From positions 46,082 to 110,081 of the forward strand of contig NZ_WPNZ01000032.1 in assembly GCF_009755605.1 (NCBI RefSeq): a DNA stretch of 64,000 nt. Reading direction: 5' to 3'. The DNA comes from Streptomyces typhae (GTDB taxonomy: Bacteria > Actinomycetota > Actinomycetes > Streptomycetales > Streptomycetaceae). The position numbers and the translations under genes are program-made. Of this stretch, positions 7,554 to 15,479 are shown piece by piece. The notes under the pieces are model-generated. The model was given only the letters and a program-made list of their open reading frames with translations. It searched no databases and was not told where the DNA came from. The first letter of the stretch is position 1; every line of letters starts with the position of its first letter.

Positions 7554-7844
7554 ATGCACTTCCCCCGGCGGCGAACCGACCTCGCCGTGTTCCTCGCGGT
7601 CCTGCTGACCGGCGTCGTCCTCATCCTGTGCCGGGTGCGGCCCGAGGCGGTGTCCACCATCGCGATCGGGCTCTCCACGCTGTATGCCGCGTGGCAGCGG
7701 CAGGAGCCCAGGTACCGGGACCGCGACATGACGGAGGAAGGCCGTCGCCCCACCGAGCAGGAGCGTCTCAGCACGGAGGAAGGCCGTCACGCCACCGAGC
7801 AGGAGCGTCTCAGCACCGGCGAGGACCGTGGCACCCGAGAGTAG
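7554..7844 (+). CDS. Small membrane protein with duplicated charged tail
   Basis: A 96-residue protein divergent from the DnaA-like gene, with starts 124 bp apart. It has two close hydrophobic segments: residues 9-26 (LAVFLAVLLTGVVLILC) and about 31-46 (AVSTIAIGLSTLYAAW). The hydrophilic tail contains two near-identical 14-residue units, TEEGRRPTEQERLS and TEEGRHATEQERLS, then a partial third. The tail is Glu/Arg rich and probably helical and cytoplasmic. The ATG follows GAAAGG. Family not recognised. The shared promoter region suggests it may be expressed with, or act alongside, the DnaA-like protein, for example as a membrane anchor; this is inference only. Confidence 0.7.
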   Translation: MHFPRRRTDLAVFLAVLLTGVVLILCRVRPEAVSTIAIGLSTLYAAWQRQEPRYRDRDMTEEGRRPTEQERLSTEEGRHATEQERLSTGEDRGTRE

Positions 7845-7882
7845 GTCCCCCGCCCCCGCTCGCCCCTTGATACGGTGCGCCG

Positions 7883-8311
7883 ATGTCCTCGATCAGGAAG
7901 TTCCAAGTCACCTTCGACTGCGCGGAACCCGAGCGTCTCGCCCGGTTCTGGTGCGAGGTGTTGGGGTATGTCGTCCCGCCGCCGCCCGACGGGTACGCCA
8001 CGTGGGACGACTTCAAGCTCTCCCAGCCTGCTGAGCAGCGGGATTCCTGGTTTGCCTGCTCCGACCCCACCGGGGTGGGCCCGCGCCTGTACTTCCAGCG
8101 CGTACCCGAAGGGAAGGCCGTGAAGAACCGGCTGCACCTCGACGTGCGGGTGGGGACCGGCCTCGTCGGTGAAGAGCGCCTGGCCGCGCTCGAAGCCGAG
8201 TGCGCCCGGCTGGTGCCGCTCGGCGCCGTCCACGTGTGCACGCTCTACGACGGCACCGATGCGTGCATCCCGATGCTGGACATCGAGGGCAACGAGTTCT
8301 GTATCGACTGA
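7883..8311 (+). CDS. VOC-superfamily (glyoxalase-like) protein
   Basis: A 142-residue protein with the paired beta-alpha-beta-beta-beta modules of the VOC fold. The first module begins KFQVTFDCAEPERLARFWCE, the second RLHLDVRVGTG and ends MLDIEGNEFCID, the usual place of the metal-ligand Glu. The aromatic FxCxxxxLARFW and WxACSDP features are typical of actinobacterial glyoxalase-like domain 6 proteins. Such proteins may be antibiotic-binding proteins, isomerases or dioxygenases; nothing in the neighbourhood specifies the substrate. Probably a single-gene transcript, 38 bp after the small membrane protein gene. Confidence 0.85.
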   Translation: MSSIRKFQVTFDCAEPERLARFWCEVLGYVVPPPPDGYATWDDFKLSQPAEQRDSWFACSDPTGVGPRLYFQRVPEGKAVKNRLHLDVRVGTGLVGEERLAALEAECARLVPLGAVHVCTLYDGTDACIPMLDIEGNEFCID

Positions 8312-8498
8312 GAGCGGTACGGGTCGTGCCGTGAGGGGCGGAGACGGCTGACGGTAGAGTGTCCAGGGCGGCGTCGACGCGACCGGCCCGGAGCCTCTGA
8401 AGTCGCGAAGCACACGTACGCAGCCGTCCCGGCCCGCGCCTGCGGAGTCGGCATCTGCCGGGCCTTCCTCGGCACGTACCCCGTGAGGAAGACTCTTC

Positions 8499-9923
8499 AT
8501 GACGCATCAGAGCCGCCGCCCCGGCACCACCCCGCACGACGAGAAGCCCGCGCAGCCGACGGCGCCCTCGACGGGAGCGCCTCCGGTCGCCTCCTTCGCC
8601 GCACTGGAGCTGCCCGCCCCGCTGCTGCGTACGCTCGACGGACTCGGTGTGCGCGAGCCCTTCCCGATCCAGGCCGCCACGCTGCCCAGCGCCCTCGCGG
8701 GCCGCGACGTGCTGGGACGCGGACGCACCGGGTCCGGCAAGACGCTCGCCTTCGGCCTGCCGCTGCTCGCCCGCACGTCCGGGCGCCGCGCCGAGGCGAA
8801 GCAGCCGCTGGCCCTGGTCCTCGTACCCACCCGGGAGCTGGCGCAGCAGGTCACGGAGGCGCTCACGCCGTACGCCGCAGCCGTGGGGCTGCGGCTCGCC
8901 ACGGTCGTCGGCGGCATGTCGATCGGCCGCCAGATCGCCGAGCTGCGCGACGGGGCCGAGGTCGTCGTCGCCACCCCGGGCCGCCTGCACGACCTCGTCG
9001 AGCGCAAGGCCTGCCGCCTCGGCCGGGTCCGGATCACCGTCCTGGACGAAGCGGACCAGATGTGCGACATGGGCTTTCTGCCGCAGGTCACCGAGGCGCT
9101 CGACCTGGTGCACCCCGACGGCCAGCGCATGCTGTTCTCGGCCACCCTGGACCGCGACGTCGACCAGCTCGTCGCCGACCACCTCCACGACCCCGTCGTG
9201 CACTCGGTCGACCCCTCCGCGGGGGCGGTCACGACGATGGAGCACCACCTGCTGGTGGTCCACGGACCCGACCGGTACGCCGTGACGACGGAGATCGCCG
9301 CCCGCGACGGTCGTGTCCTGCTGTTCCTCGACACCAAGCACGCCGTCGACCGCCTCACCCAGCACCTGCGGGCCAGCGGGGTGCGTGCCGCGGCCCTGCA
9401 CAGCGGCAAGTCGCAGCCGCAGCGCACACGCACCCTGGCCCAGTTCAAGGACGGGCAGGTGACCGTACTGGTGGCGACCAACGTCGCGGCCCGCGGCCTG
9501 CACGTCGACGACCTGGACCTGGTGGTCAACGTCGACCCGCCGACCGACCCCAAGGACTATCTGCACCGCGCGGGACGCACCGCCCGCGCCGGCGAGTCCG
9601 GTCGGGTCGTCACGCTGGTCCTCACCGGTCAGCGCCGCGAGACGACCCGCCTGCTGGCCGAGGCGGGCATCGAGCCGACGGTCACCAAGGTGCGCTCGGG
9701 CGAGGCGGAGCTCAGCCGCATCACCGGGGCCAAGGCACCCTCCGGCACCCCTCTCGACGGCGGACCCCCGGCGTCCCGCCCCAAGAACACGAACGCTCCC
9801 TTCCGCGGCCTGGGCACCAGCAAGGACACATCCCGCGGCACGGGTGGCAAGTCCCGCAAGACGGGCGAGGCCCGCAAGCTGGCGGAGGCCCGAAAGGCAG
9901 CCAGGGTGCGTCGCGGGGGCTGA
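8499..9923 (+). CDS. DEAD-box ATP-dependent RNA helicase
   Basis: A 474-residue RhlE/DbpA-like helicase for RNA remodelling in the cytoplasm. Motifs are in order: Q motif (FAALELPAPLLRTL, EPFPIQAATLP), motif I GRGRTGSGKT, Ia PTRELAQQV, Ib TPGRLHD, II DEAD (LDEADQMCDMGF), III SAT, IV LLFLDTKH, V TNVAARGLHVDDLDLVVNVD and VI HRAGRTARAG. The C-terminal about 60 residues are a basic low-complexity tail rich in Lys, Arg, Gly and Ser, common in RNA-binding helicases. The 187-bp leader could encode a 13-codon ORF (8359-8400); it may hold cold-responsive control elements, but no defined structure was identified. Confidence 0.93.
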   Translation: MTHQSRRPGTTPHDEKPAQPTAPSTGAPPVASFAALELPAPLLRTLDGLGVREPFPIQAATLPSALAGRDVLGRGRTGSGKTLAFGLPLLARTSGRRAEAKQPLALVLVPTRELAQQVTEALTPYAAAVGLRLATVVGGMSIGRQIAELRDGAEVVVATPGRLHDLVERKACRLGRVRITVLDEADQMCDMGFLPQVTEALDLVHPDGQRMLFSATLDRDVDQLVADHLHDPVVHSVDPSAGAVTTMEHHLLVVHGPDRYAVTTEIAARDGRVLLFLDTKHAVDRLTQHLRASGVRAAALHSGKSQPQRTRTLAQFKDGQVTVLVATNVAARGLHVDDLDLVVNVDPPTDPKDYLHRAGRTARAGESGRVVTLVLTGQRRETTRLLAEAGIEPTVTKVRSGEAELSRITGAKAPSGTPLDGGPPASRPKNTNAPFRGLGTSKDTSRGTGGKSRKTGEARKLAEARKAARVRRGG

Positions 9924-9974
9924 CCGCGCCCCGCAGGAGGGTTCTCCGCCCAGCGCCAGTCGGCCATGCGCACA

Positions 9975-10079
9975 GCCGCGCGCAGCTCCGTCCGGCCCGT
10001 CGCTCAGTAGCGGCGCGCAGCTCCGTCCGGTCCGTCGTTCAGCAGCCGCGCGCAGCGGTGTCCGGGCCGTCGCTCAGTA
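9975..10079. repeat. 35-bp tandem repeat, three copies, at a gene 3' end
   Basis: Three contiguous 35-bp units (9975-10009, 10010-10044, 10045-10079), each beginning gccgcgcgcagc or close to it and ending tcagta or tcagca. The last unit contains the stop codon of the minus-strand gene at 10074, and the earlier units repeat that TGA. A more diverged fourth unit appears to extend into the coding sequence. Confidence 0.85.
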
Positions 10080-10457
10080 GCCGGGCGGGATCCGGTCCTG
10101 CGGCCCGTCAGCCACCTCTGCCGCCGGTGCGGTCCGTGCCGCCTCCACTACCCCGTCGTCCCGCTGCGCTCGCTCGCCCACGGCCGGGTCGGCGGAGTCG
10201 GACACCAGTTCCGCTATGCGCAGGGTGCACTCCCACTCCGTCACCTTGCCGTGGATCACGACCAGGTAGGTCTCCTGACCGGCGAAGCGGTACACCCGGC
10301 GCCACTTCTCGATGATTCTCTTGCTCGGTACGTACGTGTGGACGGCTGACCGGAGCGCCTTCAGCGCCTGCTCCTCGGTGTCCAGCCCGCGGTGGAGGAA
10401 CTCGGTACTGTGCACGTCGCCGTAGCGGTACCCCGCGATCACGACCCAGCTGCCCAT
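10074..10457 (-). CDS. Hypothetical protein
   Basis: A 127-residue soluble protein with a conserved-looking beginning (MGSWVVIAGYRYGDVHSTEF) and a compact first 90 residues rich in alternating hydrophobics (YLVVIHGKVTEWECTLRIAE), followed by an acidic, Ala-rich tail. No signal peptide or membrane helix is present. The ATG at 10457 follows GGGGGAGCGG with good spacing, and codon third positions are strongly G/C, so the gene is probably real. I do not recognise the family. It is transcribed convergently to the helicase and its stop lies inside a 35-bp minisatellite. Confidence 0.65.
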   Translation of the reverse strand: MGSWVVIAGYRYGDVHSTEFLHRGLDTEEQALKALRSAVHTYVPSKRIIEKWRRVYRFAGQETYLVVIHGKVTEWECTLRIAELVSDSADPAVGERAQRDDGVVEAARTAPAAEVADGPQDRIPPGY

Positions 10458-10693
10458 GCCCCGCTCCCCCTTCGGTGCCCTTGCCAGTCAGCCACAGCAC
10501 GGTTCCTGGAGCAAGAGTGACGCAGGCCCGGGCGCGAGGCCGGGTCATAGATTGTTCAAATCACCGTCAAGTGGTACGACCACGCATCTGAGCGAGCCAA
10601 CCGCGACCGCAGCGCGGGGTGACCGCCTGACCAGCGGCCACCCGGCACGCGGCGCTCCCCGCAGCCTCTTCGCGCCCGGATTTCGGTCCCAAA

Positions 10694-10721
10694 TTGGTCT
10701 AGTCCTTATTTGGTCCATACC
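10694..10721 (+). promoter_or_regulatory. Chitinase-type 12-bp direct repeats (probable DasR/chitin-responsive site)
   Basis: Two 12-bp direct repeats, TTGGTCTAGTCC (10694-10705) and TTGGTCCATACC (10710-10721), start 16 bp apart upstream of the chitinase. Paired repeats of the TGGTCTAGACC type are known at Streptomyces chitinase promoters and resemble the DasR (dre) consensus. Confidence 0.75.
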
Positions 10722-10722
10722 A

Positions 10723-10751
10723 TTGACATGCCTATGACCACGGGACTACCT
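10723..10751 (+). promoter_or_regulatory. Probable chitinase promoter
   Basis: TTGACA (10723-10728), a 17-bp spacer, then CTACCT (10746-10751), directly after the regulatory repeats. Transcription would begin near 10758, which argues against the in-frame ATG at 10753 as translation start. The -10 match is weak. Confidence 0.45.
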
Positions 10752-10809
10752 CATGGAGCAACAACAGCGCGTCAGCCCCTTGTTGGCGCCTCTTCACCCT
10801 TGGATGGCC

Positions 10810-12333
10810 ATGAGACGTATGCGTTCCCTCCGTGCCGCTCTCACCGCGGCGGCCACCGCGGTGGCCGCTCTGGGCCTGACCGCGGTCTCGGGCTCCCCCG
10901 CCCAGGCCGCGACGCCGCTGCCCGCCCATGTCTTCGCCCCCTACTTCGAGTCCTGGACGGGCGAGAGCCCCGCCGCGCTCAGCGCCGAGTCCGGCGCCAA
11001 GCACCTCACGATGGCCTTCCTCCAGACGGCGACGAAGGGCTCCTGCACCGCCTACTGGAACGGCGACACGTCGCTGCCCATCGACACGAAGTCCTTCGGC
11101 GCCGACATCAAGACGATCCAGAGCCGCGGCGGAGACGTCATCCCCTCCTTCGGCGGCTACACGGCGGACACCACCGGCACCGAGATCGCCGACAGCTGCA
11201 CCGATGTCGACCAGATCGCCGCCGTCTACCAGAAGGTCATCACGACCTACGACATCCCGCGGCTCGACATGGACATCGAGATCGACGCGCTGGACAACAC
11301 CGCAGGCATCGACCGGCGGAACAAGGCGATCAAGAAGGTCCAGGACTGGGCCGCCTCCACCGGGCGCAAGCTGGAGATCTCCTACACCCTGCCGACGACG
11401 ACCCGGGGCCTCGCGGCCAACGGTGTCGCCCTGCTCAAGAACGCCGTGGCCAACGGCACACGGGTCGACGTCGCCAACATCATGACGTTCGACTACTACG
11501 ACAACGCCCAGCACGACATGGCCCAGGACACCAAGACCGCCGCCCAGGGCCTGTACGACCAGCTCGCCAAGCTCTACCCGAGCAAGACCCCGGCCCAGCT
11601 CTGGGGCATGATCGGCATCACCGAGATGCCCGGCGTCGACGACTTCGGACCGGCCGAGACGTTCACTCTGGCCAACGCCAAGGAGGTGTACAGCTGGGCG
11701 GTCTCCAAGGGCATCAACATGATCAGCTTCTGGGCCCTCCAGCGTGACAACGGAAAGTGCCCCGGCGGCGGAGCCAAGGACGACTGCTCCGGCATCGAGC
11801 AGGGCACCTGGGACTTCTCCCGCATCTTCGCGCCCTTCACCAGCGGCGGCACCGCCCCGAGTGACGACTTCTCCCTGGCGGCCTCCCCCGCCTCCGGCAC
11901 CGTCAAGGCGGGCAGCTCCGCCACCAGCACGGTGAGGACCTCGGTGACCGCGGGCACCGCCAAGACCGTCGACCTCAAGGTCAGCGGCGCGCCCGCCGGG
12001 GTCACCGCCTCCCTCAGCCCCTCCTCGGTGACGGCCGGCGAGACGTCGACGCTCACGGTCTCCACCACCGCGGCAGCCGTCAACGGCACCTACGACATCG
12101 TGGTCACCGGTACGAGCCCGTCGGCCGCCCACTCGACGACGTACTCCCTGACCGTCACCGGCGGCAGCGGCAACCAGTGCACGGCCGCGCCCTGGGCCTC
12201 GGGCACGGTCTACACCGGCGGCCAGCAGGTGTCGCACAAGGGACACAGCTGGAAGGCCAAGTGGTGGACGACGGGCGAGGAGCCCGGCAGCACCGGGCAG
12301 TGGGGTGTGTGGCAGGACCTCGGGGCCTGCTGA
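10810..12333 (+). CDS. Secreted GH18 chitinase with C-terminal chitin-binding domain
   Basis: A 507-residue extracellular endochitinase-type enzyme. A Sec signal peptide ends SPAQA-AT. The GH18 barrel spans about residues 35-345, with VFAPYFESWTG at strand 1, the catalytic segment RLDMDIEID (the DxDxE of the GH18 motif, Glu as acid/base), NIMTFDYYDN (substrate-assisting Asp and Tyr) and MISFWALQRDNG at the last strand. A linker and an Ig-like domain (SLAASPASGTVKAGSSATST to about residue 455) follow, then a CBM5/12-type chitin-binding module with WASGTVYTGGQQVSHKGHSW and the terminal WGVWQDLGAC. ATG codons at 10804 and 10753 are alternatives; 10810 gives the cleanest signal peptide and lies downstream of the inferred promoter. 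Expected to be induced by chitin oligomers. Confidence 0.92.
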   Translation: MRRMRSLRAALTAAATAVAALGLTAVSGSPAQAATPLPAHVFAPYFESWTGESPAALSAESGAKHLTMAFLQTATKGSCTAYWNGDTSLPIDTKSFGADIKTIQSRGGDVIPSFGGYTADTTGTEIADSCTDVDQIAAVYQKVITTYDIPRLDMDIEIDALDNTAGIDRRNKAIKKVQDWAASTGRKLEISYTLPTTTRGLAANGVALLKNAVANGTRVDVANIMTFDYYDNAQHDMAQDTKTAAQGLYDQLAKLYPSKTPAQLWGMIGITEMPGVDDFGPAETFTLANAKEVYSWAVSKGINMISFWALQRDNGKCPGGGAKDDCSGIEQGTWDFSRIFAPFTSGGTAPSDDFSLAASPASGTVKAGSSATSTVRTSVTAGTAKTVDLKVSGAPAGVTASLSPSSVTAGETSTLTVSTTAAAVNGTYDIVVTGTSPSAAHSTTYSLTVTGGSGNQCTAAPWASGTVYTGGQQVSHKGHSWKAKWWTTGEEPGSTGQWGVWQDLGAC

Positions 12334-12343
12334 GTCACTGAAC

Positions 12344-12377
12344 CCGGGGGCTTCCGGCAGGACCGGGAGCCCCCCGG
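12344..12377 (+). terminator. Imperfect hairpin terminator after the chitinase
   Basis: CCGGGGGCTTCCGG pairs with CCGGGAGCCCCCCGG around a 5-nt loop, with one bulge and one mismatch, ending 44 bp after the stop codon. Confidence 0.6.
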
Positions 12378-12388
12378 TGTCACTCCCT

Positions 12389-12436
12389 GCGCACCACAAG
12401 CGGGCCTGACCGTGCGCACCACAAGCGGGCCTGACC
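12389..12436. repeat. 23-bp direct repeat, two copies, downstream of the chitinase
   Basis: The unit gcgcaccacaagcgggcctg plus acc occurs at 12389-12411 and 12414-12436 as an exact copy, between the chitinase terminator and the oxidoreductase gene. Confidence 0.8.
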
Positions 12437-12514
12437 AGCAGCGCAGCACACTAGAATGAGTCGTTCTCACGCATACACGGACACGCGCGAACAGGGCAGG
12501 GAGGGGGAGTCCCG

Positions 12515-13510
12515 ATGCTGGCTGTCGTCGCCGATTCCCCCGGCCCACTCGCCGGGGCCCTGGTCGTCCGCGACGTGGACGCACCCACCGCGCCCGGCCC
12601 GGGTGAGGTCGTGGTGCGCATGCTCGTCTCCACCGTCAACCCCTCCGACGCCGTCACCGTCTCGGGCGCGTACGGCTCACGGACATCGTTCCCCATGGTT
12701 CCCGGGTTCGAGGGCGTCGGTGTCATCGCGTCCGCCGGGCCGGGTGTGCCTGCCGGAGCGGTGGGCCAACGGGTCCTGCCCCTGGGGGCGGCCGGCAACT
12801 GGCAGCAGTACAAACGGCTCGCCCATTCCTGGTGCGTTCCGGTGCCGGACGACCTGCCCGACGAGGTGGCCTGCTTCGCGTACATCAACCCGTTGACGGC
12901 CACGTTGATGGTCGAACGGTTCTGCCGGAGCGGCGCGCGCAACGCCGTGGTCACGGCAGCCACGTCGGCCATCGCGCAGCACCTGGCGGAACTCCTCACC
13001 GATCGCGGCGTCAAGCCGGTGGGGGTCGTCCGGGGAACGCCGGGTCGGGCCGTGGCCGATCCGACCCGGTGGCAGACGGTCGTCCGGACCGACGAGCCCG
13101 GATGGCGCGAACGGCTGCGCGCCGCGGCCGGACCGCGCGGCGTCGACGTGGCCTTCGACTGCGTGGGCGGTGATGTGGGCGGCGACGTGTGCGCGCTGAC
13201 GGCGGACGACGGCGTCTTCGTCCACTACGGGCTGCTGTCGGGAAGGCCGCTCCCGACGACGTGCGCCAGCCGTCAGGGCGGCCCCCGCGTGGAGTTGTTC
13301 CGGCTGCGCGACACGGTCCAGAACGGCGGAGACGGTACCGGCCGACACCTGTCCCGCCTGTTCGCACCGGTCTTCGAGAACCTGCGACGAGGTCGGCTGC
13401 GTACCACGGTGGCAACCCGTGTCGGGCTCAGTGAACTCCCCCGCCATCTCGAACTCCCGGGCTCCGGGCGCGTGGGAAAGATACTCATCGAGATCGAGGC
13501 GCGGGGATGA
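12515..13510 (+). CDS. Zinc-free MDR oxidoreductase (enoyl reductase / quinone reductase type)
   Basis: A 331-residue medium-chain dehydrogenase/reductase. The catalytic domain holds VVVRMLVSTVNPSDAVTVSG and PMVPGFEGVGVIASAG, the GxEGxG-like signature of zinc-independent members (no GHE zinc motif). The cofactor half begins NAVVTAATSAIAQHLAELL, a diverged version of the AxxGxxG dinucleotide loop in which some glycines are replaced, then GVDVAFDCVGGDVGGD. The protein is closest in style to MECR/2-enoyl thioester reductases and quinone reductases using NADPH. The ATG follows GGGAGGGGGAGTCCC. Substrate unknown. No operon partner: it is flanked by the chitinase and a convergent FG-GAP gene. Confidence 0.8.
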   Translation: MLAVVADSPGPLAGALVVRDVDAPTAPGPGEVVVRMLVSTVNPSDAVTVSGAYGSRTSFPMVPGFEGVGVIASAGPGVPAGAVGQRVLPLGAAGNWQQYKRLAHSWCVPVPDDLPDEVACFAYINPLTATLMVERFCRSGARNAVVTAATSAIAQHLAELLTDRGVKPVGVVRGTPGRAVADPTRWQTVVRTDEPGWRERLRAAAGPRGVDVAFDCVGGDVGGDVCALTADDGVFVHYGLLSGRPLPTTCASRQGGPRVELFRLRDTVQNGGDGTGRHLSRLFAPVFENLRRGRLRTTVATRVGLSELPRHLELPGSGRVGKILIEIEARG

Positions 13511-13602
13511 CAACTGCCCGTCCGCCTTCGCCTCGCTGGGATGACACCGCCTCGGTGGGTTGACACCGCCTCGTGCCGAGCTCCGGTGCGGCGGACTGCG
13601 TA

Positions 13603-15078
13603 TCAGCGGCTGCTCAGCGGTTTGCCGTACTTGTGAGCAGTCGACAGGTACGGCAGGTCCAGCGTGCGGGGCGAGAAGGCCGCCGAGCCGCGGGCCGAGC
13701 CGTTCGGGAGGAGCCACGCGGCGCCCAGGGAGGCGTTCTCCCCGGGGGATCCGGCCGTGACATCCGGAACGCCACCGGCGTTGTAACGGCCCGTGGCGAG
13801 TGCCGCGCCGAAGGAGTCGCCCGCCTCGGCGACGCCGGGGACACCGGGCGTGTCCTGGTTCCAGGTCGCGGACCTGGCGGCGCCGCCCGCGTCGAGCAGG
13901 CCCTTGGCACCGCCGTACAACAGCCAGGCCGCGCCTGCCTTCGTCTTGCTGCCGATGGCTTCGCCGGGAGCGCCCGCGACCAGGTCGTCGCGGCCGTCGC
14001 GGTTGATGTCGGCGACGGCCAGGGCGGCGCCGAAGCGGTCGCCGTCCTCGGCGACGCCCGCGACGCCCGGTGTGTCCTGGTTGAGGGTCTGGGCGCGGCT
14101 GCCGAACGAGCCGTCGGCGGGCGCTCCGTAGTGGAGGTGGATGCCGCCGCCCTCGGCGCGCTCCTCGGGGCCGCACGGGTCGTCGATGTTCTCGTCGGCG
14201 ATCTCCCGGCATTCGCCCAGCGCGAGGTCGTCGTGGCCGTCGCCGTCGAAGTCGCCGGCGGCCAGGGCGGTCACGCCGGCGTTGTCGGTGTTCCAGAAGT
14301 TGGCCATGGCGGACTGGTCGGGGTCCCACTTCCACAGACGTACGTGGGACTGCGTGTGGGGGTTGCCCGCGGTCCAGTAGGCCACGGCCAGGTCCGTGAC
14401 GCCGTCGCTGTCGAAGTCACCGACGGCCAGGACGGGGGCGCGGCCGCCCATCGGGGCGGCGAGGACGGTGGTGACCATGCTGTCCTCGCCCTGGATGACC
14501 CGGGCGACGACCTTGTCGGTGCCGCCGATCACGATCTCCTTGTTCTTGTCGGCGGTCCCGGTCAGGTCGGCTGCCGCTACCGACTTGCCGTAGGCGGCCG
14601 CCGGGGAGGGCCCGGTGAGGACCGTCGAGCCCGGCCCCGGCCCGTTCCGTGAGCCGCCCACGACGACGACCATGCCCGCGTCCGCGCCGCGGTCGGTGAC
14701 ATCCTCGCCGGGGACTCCGGCCAGCAGTTCCGCGATGCCGTCGCCGTTGAGGTCGGTCAGCTCCACGGACGCCCCGAACCGGTCACCCGCCTCCGGCGTG
14801 CCGGGGACCTCGGGAGTGGCCTGGGTGACACGGATGCTCCCGTGCGCGCCGACACCCCGGGGACCGCCCCAGACCACGTTCACGTACCCGGCCTTGGCCT
14901 TGCCGCCGACGGTCCCGTCCGGGACGCCGGCGGCGAGGTCCGCGTAACCGTCGCCGTTGAAGTCGCTCGTGGGGGTACGAGGTGCGGCAGCGGCGGCACC
15001 GGGCGGGAGCACGACACCCGCGGTGACCGCGGCGGCGGCTGCGATGGCGAACGTCAAGGTACGGCGTCTGAGTGGCAC
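13603..15078 (-). CDS. Secreted FG-GAP repeat (integrin-alpha-like propeller) protein
   Basis: A 491-residue exported protein. The GTG at 15078 follows GGGAG and gives a typical signal peptide (VPLRRRTLTFAIAAAAAVTA to PPGAAAAAP). The mature protein is built of about seven FG-GAP blades, each with a calcium-binding loop such as DFNGDGYADLAAG, DLNGDGIAELLAG, DFDSDGVTDLAVA, DFDGDGHDDLALG and DINRDGRDDLVAG, and DRFGAS or DSFGAA elements. A single large FG-GAP propeller is the likely fold. No enzymatic domain or sortase signal is present. Such proteins are common and abundant in Streptomyces secretomes; the role is presumed to be adhesion or matrix binding. An upstream in-frame extension to 15168 precedes the signal peptide and is rejected. 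Confidence 0.88.
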   Translation of the reverse strand: MPLRRRTLTFAIAAAAAVTAGVVLPPGAAAAAPRTPTSDFNGDGYADLAAGVPDGTVGGKAKAGYVNVVWGGPRGVGAHGSIRVTQATPEVPGTPEAGDRFGASVELTDLNGDGIAELLAGVPGEDVTDRGADAGMVVVVGGSRNGPGPGSTVLTGPSPAAAYGKSVAAADLTGTADKNKEIVIGGTDKVVARVIQGEDSMVTTVLAAPMGGRAPVLAVGDFDSDGVTDLAVAYWTAGNPHTQSHVRLWKWDPDQSAMANFWNTDNAGVTALAAGDFDGDGHDDLALGECREIADENIDDPCGPEERAEGGGIHLHYGAPADGSFGSRAQTLNQDTPGVAGVAEDGDRFGAALAVADINRDGRDDLVAGAPGEAIGSKTKAGAAWLLYGGAKGLLDAGGAARSATWNQDTPGVPGVAEAGDSFGAALATGRYNAGGVPDVTAGSPGENASLGAAWLLPNGSARGSAAFSPRTLDLPYLSTAHKYGKPLSSR

Positions 15079-15233
15079 GGGGGCTCCCACGCGGTCGACG
15101 GAGTGCGGGTCATCCGGTGTGACCGCCGAAGGGGGCAGCTGGTTGTACGCCGATTGTATGGAGTTCACTGGGGGTTGGCGTTGGGTTCATGCAGGGTGGG
15201 CGCGAAGTGGGCGCGCCCGGCGGCGAGATGAGC

Positions 15234-15347
15234 GCGTCCGGCGGCCTGAGCACCGCCCTGCGGGGCCTGCGGCGTCCGGCGGCCTGAGCACCGCCCTGCG
15301 AGGTCGGCGGCGTCCGGCGGCCTGAGCGGCACCCTGCGGCGCCGGCA
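15234..15347. repeat. 38-bp tandem repeat, three copies
   Basis: Units starting gcgtccggcggcctgagc at 15234, 15272 and 15310 repeat with a 38-bp period, with increasing divergence in the third. They fill most of the 400-bp divergent region (15079-15479) between the FG-GAP gene and the MFS gene. No other gene was supported there. Confidence 0.85.
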
Positions 15348-15479
15348 TCGCGAACCTCTCCCCCACGCCGACGGCGGGGGGCGCACCCACGAAGGGCAGC
15401 AGCCCACGCAGCGCAGGACGAGGCGTGGTTAGGGTACGTGGGTACGCCCGCCGTCCCGCCCCCGGAGGCTCGCGCCCTC

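Noticed and set aside
8312..8498. Leader peptide or riboswitch before the DEAD-box helicase
   Set aside because: A 13-codon ORF (8359-8400) exists, but no ribosome site, conserved motif or clear alternative hairpins could be shown by eye.
12677..14335. Minus-strand ORF of 552 codons
   Set aside because: It covers the MDR gene and FG-GAP gene antisense, is Arg/Gly/Pro rich and has no domain pattern; a shadow of high-GC coding DNA.
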